From contig JAXLXW010000004.1 of assembly GCA_046327755.1 (NCBI GenBank), positions 124,001 through 188,000 of the forward strand: a stretch of DNA of 64,000 bases, read 5' to 3'. The position numbers were made by a program, and so were the translations under genes. Every line of letters starts with the position of its first letter. Positions within the stretch are counted from its first letter, which is position 1. This document shows, piece by piece, positions 25,658 through 34,540 of the stretch. Source of the stretch: SCN-70-22 sp046327755. GTDB lineage: Bacteria > Gemmatimonadota > Gemmatimonadetes > Gemmatimonadales > Gemmatimonadaceae. Under the pieces are notes generated by a model, which made no database searches, was not told the origin of the DNA, and saw nothing but the letters and a program-made list of their open reading frames with translations.

Positions 25658-26515
25658 ATGGAGCGGTTGCTCCTCGAGGTGGACATGCAGGAGCACGAGG
25701 CTCAGCGGGCGGCTGCGGATTTTCGCCGCCCCCATGACGCGGCCGCGCTCGATCGCACCATCGAGCGTGAGATCATTCCGCGGCTCCTGATGACCCACCG
25801 CACCGGGAGCGCAGTCCCGCGCCCGACGAGTGTCTCCACTGCTGGCGAGGTCGAGCAGCGCGCCTTCCGGCAGTTCCTGGAGGCAATTCGCGCCCCGAGT
25901 GACCAGATCTCCTCGGACCTCGTGCGAAGCCTCCTCGACGGTGGGCTCCCCCCTGACGTCATCATGATGGACCTGCTCGCCCCGGCCGCAGACACGCTGG
26001 GCGAGATGTGGTATCGCGATGAGTGCGGCTTCGTCGACGTCACGGTCGCCGTCGGGCGGCTCCAGCGCATTCTGCGCGAGCTCGGCCAGCGCCAGTCACT
26101 CGTTCCGGGCAATTTTGATTCGCCCGGCCGGATACTTGTTTCTTCTCTACCCGGTGAGCAACATACACTCGGCTTATATATAGTAGCCGAGTTCTTCTAT
26201 TCGGACGGATGGGGGGTGATGATCGGCCCCCCGACCGAAGAGACGCCAACGCCTCAGCTCGTCGCGTCCGAATGGTTCGACGTCGTCGCGTTTTCGGTGT
26301 CGCGTGACGATGCGCTTCTGCCGCTGCGACACGAAATCGCGGCCACTCGTCGCAAATCGCTGAATCCCCGCGTCCGAATTCTCGTGGGCGGCCACGCCGT
26401 CAACGAGCACCGCGACGCGGTCAAGCTCTTGGGTGCTGACGCACGCGCCACCGATCCGCACGATGCGATTCGGGTCGCGCATCAACTTCTCGCGGAAGCT
26501 TCGCTCAGCAAATGA
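25658..26515 (+). CDS. aerR: Cobalamin-binding antirepressor AerR/PpaA
   Basis: A 285-residue B12-binding regulator. The helical part has VIMMDLLAPAADTLGEMWYRDECGFVDVTVAVGRLQ, seen in segments such as LLAPAADTLGEMW, typical of AerR; the Rossmann-like domain has LVSSLPGEQHTLG, where His169 is the likely cobalamin ligand, and ILVGGHAVNEH. AerR proteins bind cobalamin in the light and relieve repression by PpsR/CrtJ. It overlaps ppsR (ATGA). Two starts are possible: ATG 25658 without a ribosome binding site, or ATG 25685 after GAGGTGGAC. A short AT-rich hairpin interrupts the GC-rich coding sequence at 26168. Confidence 0.9.
   Translation: MERLLLEVDMQEHEAQRAAADFRRPHDAAALDRTIEREIIPRLLMTHRTGSAVPRPTSVSTAGEVEQRAFRQFLEAIRAPSDQISSDLVRSLLDGGLPPDVIMMDLLAPAADTLGEMWYRDECGFVDVTVAVGRLQRILRELGQRQSLVPGNFDSPGRILVSSLPGEQHTLGLYIVAEFFYSDGWGVMIGPPTEETPTPQLVASEWFDVVAFSVSRDDALLPLRHEIAATRRKSLNPRVRILVGGHAVNEHRDAVKLLGADARATDPHDAIRVAHQLLAEASLSK
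26168..26191 (+). other. AT-rich hairpin with consecutive rare codons inside aerR
   Basis: CTCGGCT and AGCCGAG form a perfect 7-bp stem around the loop TATATATAGT. In frame it encodes Gly-Leu-Tyr-Ile-Val-Ala-Glu with successive rare codons TTA, TAT, ATA, GTA, unlike the rest of the window. It could slow ribosomes, act as an internal -10 element for ppsR, or be chance. Confidence 0.4.
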
Positions 26516-27960
26516 AGGACAGTTTGGGTTCCGCTTCGGGCCCTGGATTCACCGCACACGTGGCCTCGTGGTCGCCGCTCGATGCCGAGCGCACCGCCCA
26601 ATTGGTCGCGGCCACGAGTGATGTCGCCCTGCTCGTCGACGACGGCGGGGTGATTCGGAACATCTCCATCTCCAGCAGCGATCCCGCGCTCGGCGTCGCT
26701 GATGGGTGGCTCGGCAAGCGGTTCGTCGATACGGTGACCTCCGAGACGAAGTCGAAGGCGGAGGCGCTCCTGCGTGACAGCGCCCTGCACGGCTTGTCCG
26801 CGCGGCGACAGCTCAACCACGTCAGCCCCGACGGAGCCGACCTCCCGATGGCTTACACCACCCTCCGCCTCGGCGAGAAGGGTGGGACCATAGCCGTCGG
26901 GCGCGACCTGCGTGCCATGTCGGCACTGCAGCATCGCCTGGTCGAGACGCAGCAGGAAATGGAGCGGTCGTACTGGCGCCTTCGCCACACGGAGACCCGC
27001 TACCGCCTCCTCTTCCACCACTCGGCGGAACCGGTCGTCGTGGTCGACTCCGCGACACGTCGCGTGGTCGACGCCAACGCCGCCGCAGGACGCTTCTACG
27101 GAACGTCGCCCGATCGCCTTCTAGGGAAGGCCTTCCCCTTCGACATCGAGGGAGAGTCGGCGCGTGAGCTGAACGAACTGCTCGTCACCGCTCGCATGTC
27201 GGGTCGGGTGAGCGAGACGGACGTTCGCATGGCAGACGGTCGTGAGGCGCGCGTCTCGGTCTCCTGCTTCCGGCAGGAATCGTCGACGCTGTACTTCGTC
27301 CGTCTGGTGAGCGCCGCCACTGCCCCGTCCACCGAGGACGAGCGGGCGCGGGCGATCACCACCAAGCTGCTCGAGGTGTCGCCGGACGGCTTTGCCACGA
27401 CTGATCTCGACGGCACGCTCCTCAGTGTCAACCGGGCCTTCCTGGACCTTTGCCAGCTGTCATCGCCGGCTCAGGCGATCGGTCGCCCGCTGTCTGATTG
27501 GATTGGACGTCCTGGCGCCGACCTCCCGGTCATGCTCGCGACGCTCAAGCAGCACGGGGCCATCCGGCTCCTGCACACCTCGGCGCGTGGAGAGCACGGC
27601 ACGGCCACCGAGGTTGAACTGTCGGCCGCGGGGGCGAGCGAGGGCGAAGTCCCCTGCATCGGCTTCGTCGTGCGTGACGTCGGGCGGCGGCTGACCGCGC
27701 CGCCGCAGGGAGCCCGCGACCTCACCCGAGCCGTCGAGCAACTGACGGATCTGGTTGGCCGCGTGTCGCTCCCCGAACTCCTGCGCGATACCGTCGATCT
27801 CGTCGAGCGCCACTTCATTGAAGCGGCGCTGGTCCTGACCGGCGATAACCGGACCGCTGCGGCGGAGCTTGTCGGACTGAGCCGACAGAGCCTCTACATC
27901 AAGTTGCGCCGGCACAAGCTGGTCCCGGCGGATACCGCAGAAGCCGAAGTAAGCGACTGA
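26512..27960 (+). CDS. ppsR: PAS-domain transcriptional repressor PpsR/CrtJ
   Basis: A 482-residue repressor of photosynthesis genes. An N-terminal PAS-like domain (about 25-135), a Q-rich coiled linker (about 140-165), PAS1 (about 165-270), PAS2 (about 290-395) and a C-terminal Fis-type helix-turn-helix with TGDNRTAAAELVGLSRQSLYIKLRRH are visible. Cysteines are at 252, 314 and 382; none lies in the DNA-binding domain, where Rhodobacter proteins have a redox-active Cys. It is cotranslated with aerR and followed by a strong hairpin. Confidence 0.95.
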   Translation: MKDSLGSASGPGFTAHVASWSPLDAERTAQLVAATSDVALLVDDGGVIRNISISSSDPALGVADGWLGKRFVDTVTSETKSKAEALLRDSALHGLSARRQLNHVSPDGADLPMAYTTLRLGEKGGTIAVGRDLRAMSALQHRLVETQQEMERSYWRLRHTETRYRLLFHHSAEPVVVVDSATRRVVDANAAAGRFYGTSPDRLLGKAFPFDIEGESARELNELLVTARMSGRVSETDVRMADGREARVSVSCFRQESSTLYFVRLVSAATAPSTEDERARAITTKLLEVSPDGFATTDLDGTLLSVNRAFLDLCQLSSPAQAIGRPLSDWIGRPGADLPVMLATLKQHGAIRLLHTSARGEHGTATEVELSAAGASEGEVPCIGFVVRDVGRRLTAPPQGARDLTRAVEQLTDLVGRVSLPELLRDTVDLVERHFIEAALVLTGDNRTAAAELVGLSRQSLYIKLRRHKLVPADTAEAEVSD

Positions 27961-27970
27961 GGGAATAACC

Positions 27971-28005
27971 CGACCCGGCAGGGAGGGAATCCTCTTGCCG
28001 GGTCG
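27971..28005 (+). terminator. Intrinsic terminator after ppsR
   Basis: CGACCCGGCA (27971-27980) and TGCCGGGTCG (27996-28005) form a perfect 10-bp stem with a 15-base loop, followed by TTCTGTAT. It begins 10 bases after the ppsR stop and separates aerR-ppsR from the bchG operon. Confidence 0.75.
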
Positions 28006-28019
28006 TTCTGTATACCGTA

Positions 28020-28037
28020 TGTCAATCAATGTTGACA
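28020..28037. promoter_or_regulatory. Perfect PpsR/CrtJ palindrome (TGT-N12-ACA)
   Basis: TGTCAATCAATGTTGACA is an exact TGT-N12-ACA site with 6-bp perfect arms TGTCAA/TTGACA. It lies between the ppsR terminator and bchG and overlaps the apparent bchG ATG at 28029. PpsR should repress bchG and the downstream genes from here. TTGACA could also be the -35 of the bchG promoter, with transcription starting near 28065. Confidence 0.8.
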
Positions 28038-28949
28038 GTTAGTACAGTCGAACAAAGATTACGAACGGGTGGTCGCTTGCAGTTGGGCGCCCTCTTGGAG
28101 CTCCTCAAACCGGTCACATGGTTTCCTCCCATGTGGGCGTTTTTGTGCGGAGCCGTGTCATCCGGCGTCCCGCTGTCGAGCCAGCGCGGAATCCTCTTGC
28201 TGGGCGTCCTCATCACCGGTCCGATGGTGTGCGGCTCCAGCCAGGTGGTGAACGACTGGTTCGATCGCGAGGTCGATTCACTGAACGAACCCAATCGCCC
28301 CATCCCGAGTGGTCGGGTTCCCGGGCGCCTGGGGCTTGTCTTTGCGATCCTGTGGACGCTTCTCTCGCTCGCTCTCGCCACGATTCTGGGACCGCTTGGC
28401 TTCGCCGCAACGGCGCTGGCCCTGCTCTCGGCGTGGGCGTACAGCGCTCCGCCCCTTCGCCTCAAGAAGAACGGCTGGTGGGGGAATCTGGCCGTCGGTC
28501 TCTCGTATGAGGGGCTGGCGTGGATCTGCGGCGCGGCCGTGCTGGTGGGCGGAACGACCCTCCCCTGGCCGATTCTGGCCACGGCGCTCTTCTACAGCCT
28601 TGGCGCGCACGGCATCATGACGCTCAACGACTTCAAGTCGGTGAAGGGCGACCGTGTCGCCGGCGTCCGGTCGCTTCCGGTGCAGCTCGGTGAGCAGCGC
28701 GCTGCGGTCGTCGCCTGCATCATCATGATCGTTGCCCAGTTGGTCGTCATCGGCATCGAGCTCCGGCTTGGGCTGCAGCTGCAGGCCGCGATCGTTGGGG
28801 CCCTCGTCGTGGTGCAGCTCCTCATGATGCGCCGCTTCCTGGCCGACGTGAGTGGGCGAGCGCTCTGGTACAGTGCGCTCGGCGTCCCCGTGTACGTGAC
28901 CGGAATGATGGTCAGCGCCTTCGGTCTCCGTACGCTGGGCGGCGCATGA
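28029..28949 (+). CDS. bchG: Bacteriochlorophyll synthase (polyprenyl transferase)
   Basis: A 306-residue UbiA-family membrane enzyme that esterifies bacteriochlorophyllide a with geranylgeranyl or phytyl diphosphate. The prenyl-PP binding motif NDWFDREVDSLNEPNRPIP and the second Asp motif DFKSVKGDR are present; about nine helices. The start is uncertain: ATG 28029 lies inside a PpsR operator and is followed by rare codons (AGT, ACA, AGA, TTA), whereas TTG 28077 would give a 290-residue protein starting just before ALLELLKP. It overlaps the next gene by four bases. Confidence 0.93.
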   Translation: MLTVSTVEQRLRTGGRLQLGALLELLKPVTWFPPMWAFLCGAVSSGVPLSSQRGILLLGVLITGPMVCGSSQVVNDWFDREVDSLNEPNRPIPSGRVPGRLGLVFAILWTLLSLALATILGPLGFAATALALLSAWAYSAPPLRLKKNGWWGNLAVGLSYEGLAWICGAAVLVGGTTLPWPILATALFYSLGAHGIMTLNDFKSVKGDRVAGVRSLPVQLGEQRAAVVACIIMIVAQLVVIGIELRLGLQLQAAIVGALVVVQLLMMRRFLADVSGRALWYSALGVPVYVTGMMVSAFGLRTLGGA

Positions 28950-30277
28950 CGGGCGTGCAGAGGACCTCCTGGTTGAACGTTGCGCGCTGCGGGCTGGCGC
29001 AGATGGCCATCGGGTCGGTGGCGGCCTTGATGACGTCGACGCTCAACCGCGTGATGGTCGTGGAGCTTTCGCTCCCCGCCACGATTCCCGGTCTCCTGGT
29101 GGCGTTGCACTTCCTCGTGCAGATGACGCGGTCGCGATTCGGCTACGAGTCCGACCGCCTGACGAGCCGGGCTCCGCTGATCATCGGCGGGAGCGCCGTC
29201 TTTGCGGCTGGCGGGATACTCGCCGCGCTCTCGATCTCCGTCGCCTCTGGGCAGCGCGCGCTGGGGCTCGCGATTGCCGTGGTGGCATTTACGCTGATCG
29301 GCCTTGGGATGAGTGCCTCGGGAACGGCGCTGCTCGCGCTGGTCGCCGAGCGGGTGGAACCTCGCCATCGCGGCGGGGCGGCGGCGCTCCTCTGGATCAT
29401 GATGATCTTCGGGATTGCCGTGACGGCGGGGAGTGCCGGCAGTGCCTTGGATCCGTTCTCCATGTCGCGCCTCCTCGTCGTCACCGCCACGGTCTGCGGC
29501 ATCGCCGTGCTGCTGTCGACGATCGGCGTGGCGGGGCTGGAGCGCCGCTGGCCGCGCCAGGCCACCGAGGCCTCGCGCCCGCTGGCCGAGGCGAAGTTTG
29601 CCGCCGCGTGGCGTTCGGTGTCGGGTGAGCCTGAGACGGTCCGTTTCGCGTTGTTTGTCTTCATCGCGATGCTCGCGTACTCGATGCAGGACCTCATCCT
29701 CGAGCCCTTCGCGGGGCGCGTCTTCGGGATGACGCCTGGCGAATCGACGCAGCTGTCGGGCTCGCAGCATGCCGGGGTGATGCTCGGGATGATGGTCTCC
29801 GCCGTGGTGAGCGCTCGCGTCGGCGCGTTGCGTGTCTGGGCCGCGGCGGGGTGCGCGGCGTCGGCCGCGGCTCTGGCGACGCTGGCGCTCCTCCCCGCAG
29901 GCGCTGGCCCGGACGCGCTGCGCGCGACCGTCTTCTCGCTCGGCGTGGCGAACGGCGTCTTCGCCGTTGGCGCGCTGGGCGCCATGATGGGGATGACGGC
30001 GGGGCCGAAGGGTGACGGCGTGGGGCTGCGGCTTGGCGTGTACGGCGCAGCGCAGGCACTCGCGTATGGCATCGGTGGCACGTTAGGCGGGATGGCGAGC
30101 GACGTGGCCATCCTCGCGCTCGGGCAGGTGCGGGCAGGATACACGGCGGTCTTCACGGCCGAGTCGCTCCTCTTCGTCGTCTCGGCCGTGCTGGCGGCGC
30201 GCATCGCGGCGCCCCAACGCGCAGGCGATGTCGATGCCTCGCACCGCGGCGAGGTCCTGTGGGCGTACCGTCAATGA
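28946..30277 (+). CDS. PucC-family membrane transporter next to bchG
   Basis: A 443-residue MFS protein of the PucC/BCH2 family with about 12 helices; the GSVAALMTSTLNRVMVVELSLP segment (seen as STLNRVMVVEL) and TRSRFGYESD mirror LhaA. In proteobacteria a homologue sits between bchG and bchP and is annotated as a bacteriochlorophyll synthase 44.5 kDa chain; a role in pigment delivery to antennae is presumed. It overlaps the bchG stop and precedes bchP by 133 bases. Confidence 0.88.
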   Translation: MTGVQRTSWLNVARCGLAQMAIGSVAALMTSTLNRVMVVELSLPATIPGLLVALHFLVQMTRSRFGYESDRLTSRAPLIIGGSAVFAAGGILAALSISVASGQRALGLAIAVVAFTLIGLGMSASGTALLALVAERVEPRHRGGAAALLWIMMIFGIAVTAGSAGSALDPFSMSRLLVVTATVCGIAVLLSTIGVAGLERRWPRQATEASRPLAEAKFAAAWRSVSGEPETVRFALFVFIAMLAYSMQDLILEPFAGRVFGMTPGESTQLSGSQHAGVMLGMMVSAVVSARVGALRVWAAAGCAASAAALATLALLPAGAGPDALRATVFSLGVANGVFAVGALGAMMGMTAGPKGDGVGLRLGVYGAAQALAYGIGGTLGGMASDVAILALGQVRAGYTAVFTAESLLFVVSAVLAARIAAPQRAGDVDASHRGEVLWAYRQ

Positions 30278-30410
30278 AGTCGCGACTGCCCGTGACCGCA
30301 TGGCAGTCGATGGCCCGGCGGGCTGGCCGGGTTCCCGGAACGGCGTGGCGGCTTGCGGCGCGAGAGCCCCTCGCGTCGCCGGGATTCGTAGAGATGCTGG
30401 AGGGTGGGTC

Positions 30411-31613
30411 ATGACGATGGAACGGTTCGATGTCGTAGTGGTTGGCGGCGGTCCGGCAGGCGCAACGGCCTCCCACGAGTTGGCGGCGCGCGGGCTTTCC
30501 GTGCTGCTCCTCGACAAGGCTGGGCGCGTGAAGCCATGCGGCGGCGCGGTTCCGCCGCAGTTGCTGCGTGACTTCGACGTCCCCGAGTCGCTGATGGTCG
30601 CGCGCATCAAGAGCGCTCGCATCATCTCCCCCAAGAGGCGCTTCGTCGACATCCCGGTCGGCGACGGCTTCGTGGGGATGGTGGACCGCGACGTCTTCGA
30701 CGAGTGGCTGCGCGAGCGCGCCGTGTCGGCCGGCGCAGTCCGTCGCACCGGCGTCTTCCAGACCATCGAGCGGACGGATGATGGCGAGGTCGTCATCAAG
30801 TACACCTCGGGACGGTCGCGCCACGACGAGACGTCGTATGTGAAGGCCCGCTACGTCGTGGGGGCCGACGGCGCGCTCTCCGCGGTCGCGCGCCAGGCCA
30901 TCTCCGCCTCACAGGAAGTCGAACGGGTCACGGCGTACCACGAGATCATCGAGTCGCCCACGCGCGCCACGCACCCCGGCGTCGACTTCGATCCGACTCG
31001 CTGCGACGTCTACTACCGCGGCGCGCTGTCGCCGGACTTCTACGCCTGGATCTTCCCGCACGGCAAGACGACTAGCGTCGGGACGGGGACCTTCGAGCAG
31101 GGATTCGCGCTCAAGGGCGCGGTGGATGACTTGCGGAAGGAGACCGGGCTCGATGCGACGCGCACCATCCGCAAGGAAGGCGCGCCAATCCCGCTGCGCC
31201 CACTCTCCCGCTGGGACGACGGTCGCAACGTGGTCCTCGCGGGCGACGCCGCCGGCGTCGTCGCCCCGGCATCGGGCGAAGGGATCTTCTACGCCATGAC
31301 GGGTGGCCGCGTCGCCGCGGATGCCGTCTACGCCTCGATCTCGACACGCAGCCCCAAGCACCTGGCGGAGGCGCGCAAGCACTTCATGTCGCAGCACGGA
31401 CAGGTGTTCCGCGTCCTGCGCCTGATGCAGCACTACTGGTACAACGACGAAGGGCGTCGCGAGCGCTTCGTGGCCATTTGTCGCGACCAGGATGTGCAGC
31501 GCCTGACGTTCGACGCGTACATGAACAAGCGACTGGTGCGGGCCAAACCGCTCGCCCACCTCAAGATCTTCCTCAAGAACGTCGCGCACCTCACCGGCTT
31601 TGCGACGACCTGA
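30411..31613 (+). CDS. bchP: Geranylgeranyl diphosphate/bacteriochlorophyll reductase
   Basis: A 400-residue FAD-dependent reductase that saturates the geranylgeranyl tail to phytyl. The dinucleotide-binding motif VVVGGGPAGATAS is at the N-terminus, followed by KPCGGAVPP, the second FAD motif VVLAGDAAGVVAPASGEGI and a C-terminal helical region. The ATG at 30411 follows GGAGGGTGGGTC; the frame is open further upstream but without a signal. Confidence 0.95.
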   Translation: MTMERFDVVVVGGGPAGATASHELAARGLSVLLLDKAGRVKPCGGAVPPQLLRDFDVPESLMVARIKSARIISPKRRFVDIPVGDGFVGMVDRDVFDEWLRERAVSAGAVRRTGVFQTIERTDDGEVVIKYTSGRSRHDETSYVKARYVVGADGALSAVARQAISASQEVERVTAYHEIIESPTRATHPGVDFDPTRCDVYYRGALSPDFYAWIFPHGKTTSVGTGTFEQGFALKGAVDDLRKETGLDATRTIRKEGAPIPLRPLSRWDDGRNVVLAGDAAGVVAPASGEGIFYAMTGGRVAADAVYASISTRSPKHLAEARKHFMSQHGQVFRVLRLMQHYWYNDEGRRERFVAICRDQDVQRLTFDAYMNKRLVRAKPLAHLKIFLKNVAHLTGFATT

Positions 31614-31621
31614 CGAGAACC

Positions 31622-32104
31622 ATGTCTCTTACTCTCAGCCCTACCGTGGTCGCCACCCTGGTGGCCGTCGTGGTGGGGTTCGTGGGGGCGCGCGCCACGG
31701 TGCTGGATTCGTGGTATCGCGAACTCCGCAAGCCGTCGTGGCAACCGCCCGATTGGGCCTTCGGACCGGGCTGGACCACGATCTACATCTTCTGCGTCTG
31801 GTCGGTCTCCGTCTTCTGGCCTGCGGCCACCGAGTCCCAGCGGACGACGTACCTCCTGGCGTGGGGGGTGAACATCGCGCTCAACGTGTGGTGGAGTCTC
31901 CTGTTCTTTCGACAGAGGCGCCCCGACTGGGCACTGCGCGAAGTGGTGTTACTCTGGCTGTCGATAGCCAGCGTGGTTCTCGTGAGCTATCCGGCGTCGC
32001 CGCGTGCGGCGATGCTCCTGTTGCCGTACCTCCTGTGGGTGTCGTTCGCTTCGACGCTGAATGCTGCAGTCGTGAAGCTGAACGCCCCCTTCACACGGAC
32101 GTGA
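31622..32104 (+). CDS. tspO: TspO/MBR tryptophan-rich sensory protein
   Basis: A 160-residue outer-membrane or membrane protein with five helices and the TspO pattern WYRELRKPSWQPPDWAFGPGWT. In Rhodobacter TspO binds porphyrins and modulates photosynthesis gene expression with oxygen. It follows bchP by eight bases and precedes hemA by four, placing it firmly in a tetrapyrrole operon. Confidence 0.93.
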   Translation: MSLTLSPTVVATLVAVVVGFVGARATVLDSWYRELRKPSWQPPDWAFGPGWTTIYIFCVWSVSVFWPAATESQRTTYLLAWGVNIALNVWWSLLFFRQRRPDWALREVVLLWLSIASVVLVSYPASPRAAMLLLPYLLWVSFASTLNAAVVKLNAPFTRT

Positions 32105-32108
32105 ACTG

Positions 32109-33401
32109 ATGCTGATCTCACTCGCCGTCGATTACCGATTCGCGGATGTCAGCACTCGGGAGTTCTTCCACTTCAGCCCCGACCGGCTGGAGCGGCTCTA
32201 TGCCAAGCTGGACCGGAAGGGGCGCGAAGAGATCGTGGCCGTCCAGACCTGCAACCGCAGCGAGCTGTATGTGTGGCAGCCGGTCGAGAGCGCGGAAGAA
32301 CTGGACGAGGTGTACTGGCGTCTCGCGCGTCGCTGGATGGGATCGGCGACGGGGGCGCGACAGCTGCTGGGCGCCGCGCGGCGTCGGCAGGGGCGCGAGG
32401 CGGTCGAGCATCTCTTCCGGGTGGCCGCCGGTGTAGAATCGCAGGTGCTCGGCGATGGACAGCTGCTCGGGCAGCTGCGCGATGCGTATCGGCAGGCGGC
32501 GGTCCAGGGAGGTGCCCGTTCGGTCCTCCACCGCTTCTTCGAGCGTGCCTTGCACGTCGGGAAGCGCGTGCGTTCCGAGACCGGGCTCTCCAGCGGCCGG
32601 CACTCCGTGGGCGCCGAAGCGGCGGCGGTCGTTGCACGCCGGTTCGGCTCGTTAGGGGCGGCTCGCGTCGTCATCGTCGGATGTGGCAAGACGGGTGAGC
32701 GTGCGGCACGACAGCTCATCAAGCTCGGGGCGCGCGATCTCGTCCTCATCAACCGCACCATCGGGCGCGCCGAACAGTTGGCGCACGCCGTGCGCGGACG
32801 CGCCGCGCCGATCGAGGCGCTCTACGGGGAGCTTGCCCTCGCCGACGCCGCCGTCATCGCCACATCGGCCACCGCGCCAATCGTCGTGACGGAGCCGCTC
32901 GCGGCGGCCCGCCGTGACTCGCACACCGAGCGCGAGGCGCTCCTCCTCGTCGACCTCTCCATGCCGCGCAACGTCGAGCCCAGCGCGGCCGAGGAGTCGG
33001 GCGTGGTGATCGTCGACCTCGATGCGCTGCGCCCCGTCCTCGCGGCGGCCGAACGCGAACGCATGTCGAGCGTTCCCGAAGCCGAAGAGATCGTCCAGGA
33101 CGAACTCGCCGACTTCATGTCGTGGGTGGCCGCCGCCTCGGCGCGCGAAGCCATTCGCCCGCTGCGCAAGGTGCTGGAAAACGTCTGCTACCGAGAGGTA
33201 TCGTTCGCCTCGGGCGACGACGTCGCCCAGCGCACGGTGGAACGCATTGTCGCCAAGGTGCTGGCGCGTCCCATGATCGAACTGCGCGGCGCATTGCTGC
33301 GCGGCGAACAAGTGGACGCGCTCACCGGGTCACTGATGCGCCTCTTCGACCAGCCCGGGTACGCGGACCAGTCTCCACACGTGACGGCATCCGCGTCCTA
33401 G
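32109..33401 (+). CDS. hemA: Glutamyl-tRNA reductase
   Basis: A 430-residue enzyme reducing glutamyl-tRNA to glutamate-1-semialdehyde, the first step of the C5 route to 5-aminolevulinate. The catalytic Cys is in VQTCNRSELYVW; the tRNA/His motif GRHSVGAEA, NADPH-binding VVIVGCGKTGERAA and the C-terminal dimerisation helix are present. This shows the C5 pathway is used instead of the alphaproteobacterial ALA synthase. Confidence 0.97.
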   Translation: MLISLAVDYRFADVSTREFFHFSPDRLERLYAKLDRKGREEIVAVQTCNRSELYVWQPVESAEELDEVYWRLARRWMGSATGARQLLGAARRRQGREAVEHLFRVAAGVESQVLGDGQLLGQLRDAYRQAAVQGGARSVLHRFFERALHVGKRVRSETGLSSGRHSVGAEAAAVVARRFGSLGAARVVIVGCGKTGERAARQLIKLGARDLVLINRTIGRAEQLAHAVRGRAAPIEALYGELALADAAVIATSATAPIVVTEPLAAARRDSHTEREALLLVDLSMPRNVEPSAAEESGVVIVDLDALRPVLAAAERERMSSVPEAEEIVQDELADFMSWVAAASAREAIRPLRKVLENVCYREVSFASGDDVAQRTVERIVAKVLARPMIELRGALLRGEQVDALTGSLMRLFDQPGYADQSPHVTASAS

Positions 33402-33437
33402 GACTGGACCAGTCCTCGCTCGCACCCCTCCCCCTCG

Positions 33438-34529
33438 ATGGTTGCTGCACCGCAGTCGGTTCCTGCCACTCCCACAACTGACCTGACCACTCCCAAGCTC
33501 CTGGCCGCGGCGCGGCGGGAGAATGTTGGGCGTCCTCCGGTCTGGTTCATGCGCCAGGCGGGGCGCTACCTCCCGGAATACCGCGAGGTCCGCAAGAAGG
33601 CGGACTTCCTCACCATGGTCCGGACACCGGAGCTTGCCGCCGAAGTCACGGTGCAACCGGTGGACATCGTCGGCGTCGATGCCGCCATCATCTTCAGCGA
33701 CATCCTGGTCGTCCCCGAAGCGATGGGGATGCACCTGGTCATGGATGAAGGGAGCGGCCCGCACTTCCCTGCCCCGGTGCGCACGCGCGAGGCGGTGCGC
33801 GCCCTCGCCGCGCCCGACGTGCGTGACACCATTGCCTACACGTTGGAAGCGATTCGCCTCACCAAGCGGATCCTCAACGGGCGCGTTCCGCTCATCGGCT
33901 TCGCAGGCGCACCATGGACGCTCGCCTCGTACATGATCGAGGGCGAGGGAACGAAGCACTTCCACGTGGTGAAGAAGTTCGTCTTCCGCGAGCCCGCGCT
34001 CGTGCACGACCTGCTGGAGCGCCTCACCGTGGTGATCGGCGACTTCCTCATCGCACAGGTGCACGCCGGCGCGGAGATCGTGCAGGTCTTCGATTCGTGG
34101 GGGAGCGCGCTGGCTCCGCACGAGTACGAGGAGTTTGCGCTGCGCTACGTGCGGCAGATCGTCGAGCGCGTGAAGCGCGAGACCGGCGTCCCGGTGATCA
34201 CCTTCGCGCCGGGGACTGGGATGTCGCTGGAGCACGTGGCCGCGACGAGCGGCGCCGACGTCCTCGGCATCGACTGGCAGACACCGTCGAGCGTCGCACG
34301 CCGCATCGCCGAGGCGCACGGCAAGGCGACGCAGGGGCACCTGGATCCGGTCGCGCTCTTCGGGACGCCTGACGAGGTGCGCGCGCGCACGCAGCGCATG
34401 CTCGAGGCGATGTACTCACCGGGGTACATCACCAATCTGGGGCACGGGGTCCTCCCCGACACTCCAGTGGAGAATGCGAAGGCGTTCGTGCAGACGGTGA
34501 AGGAGTTCACGCCGCCCGCGTCGCGCTGA
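33438..34529 (+). CDS. hemE: Uroporphyrinogen decarboxylase
   Basis: A 363-residue enzyme that decarboxylates uroporphyrinogen III to coproporphyrinogen III. PVWFMRQAGRYLPEYR and the IIFSDILVVPEAMG motif, GFAGAPWTLASYM, and a YxTNLGHGVLPDTP-type C-terminus are classical. It lies 36 bases after hemA and 11 bases before hemF, in one haem/bacteriochlorophyll precursor operon. Confidence 0.97.
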   Translation: MVAAPQSVPATPTTDLTTPKLLAAARRENVGRPPVWFMRQAGRYLPEYREVRKKADFLTMVRTPELAAEVTVQPVDIVGVDAAIIFSDILVVPEAMGMHLVMDEGSGPHFPAPVRTREAVRALAAPDVRDTIAYTLEAIRLTKRILNGRVPLIGFAGAPWTLASYMIEGEGTKHFHVVKKFVFREPALVHDLLERLTVVIGDFLIAQVHAGAEIVQVFDSWGSALAPHEYEEFALRYVRQIVERVKRETGVPVITFAPGTGMSLEHVAATSGADVLGIDWQTPSSVARRIAEAHGKATQGHLDPVALFGTPDEVRARTQRMLEAMYSPGYITNLGHGVLPDTPVENAKAFVQTVKEFTPPASR

Positions 34530-34540
34530 CGACGGAGACC

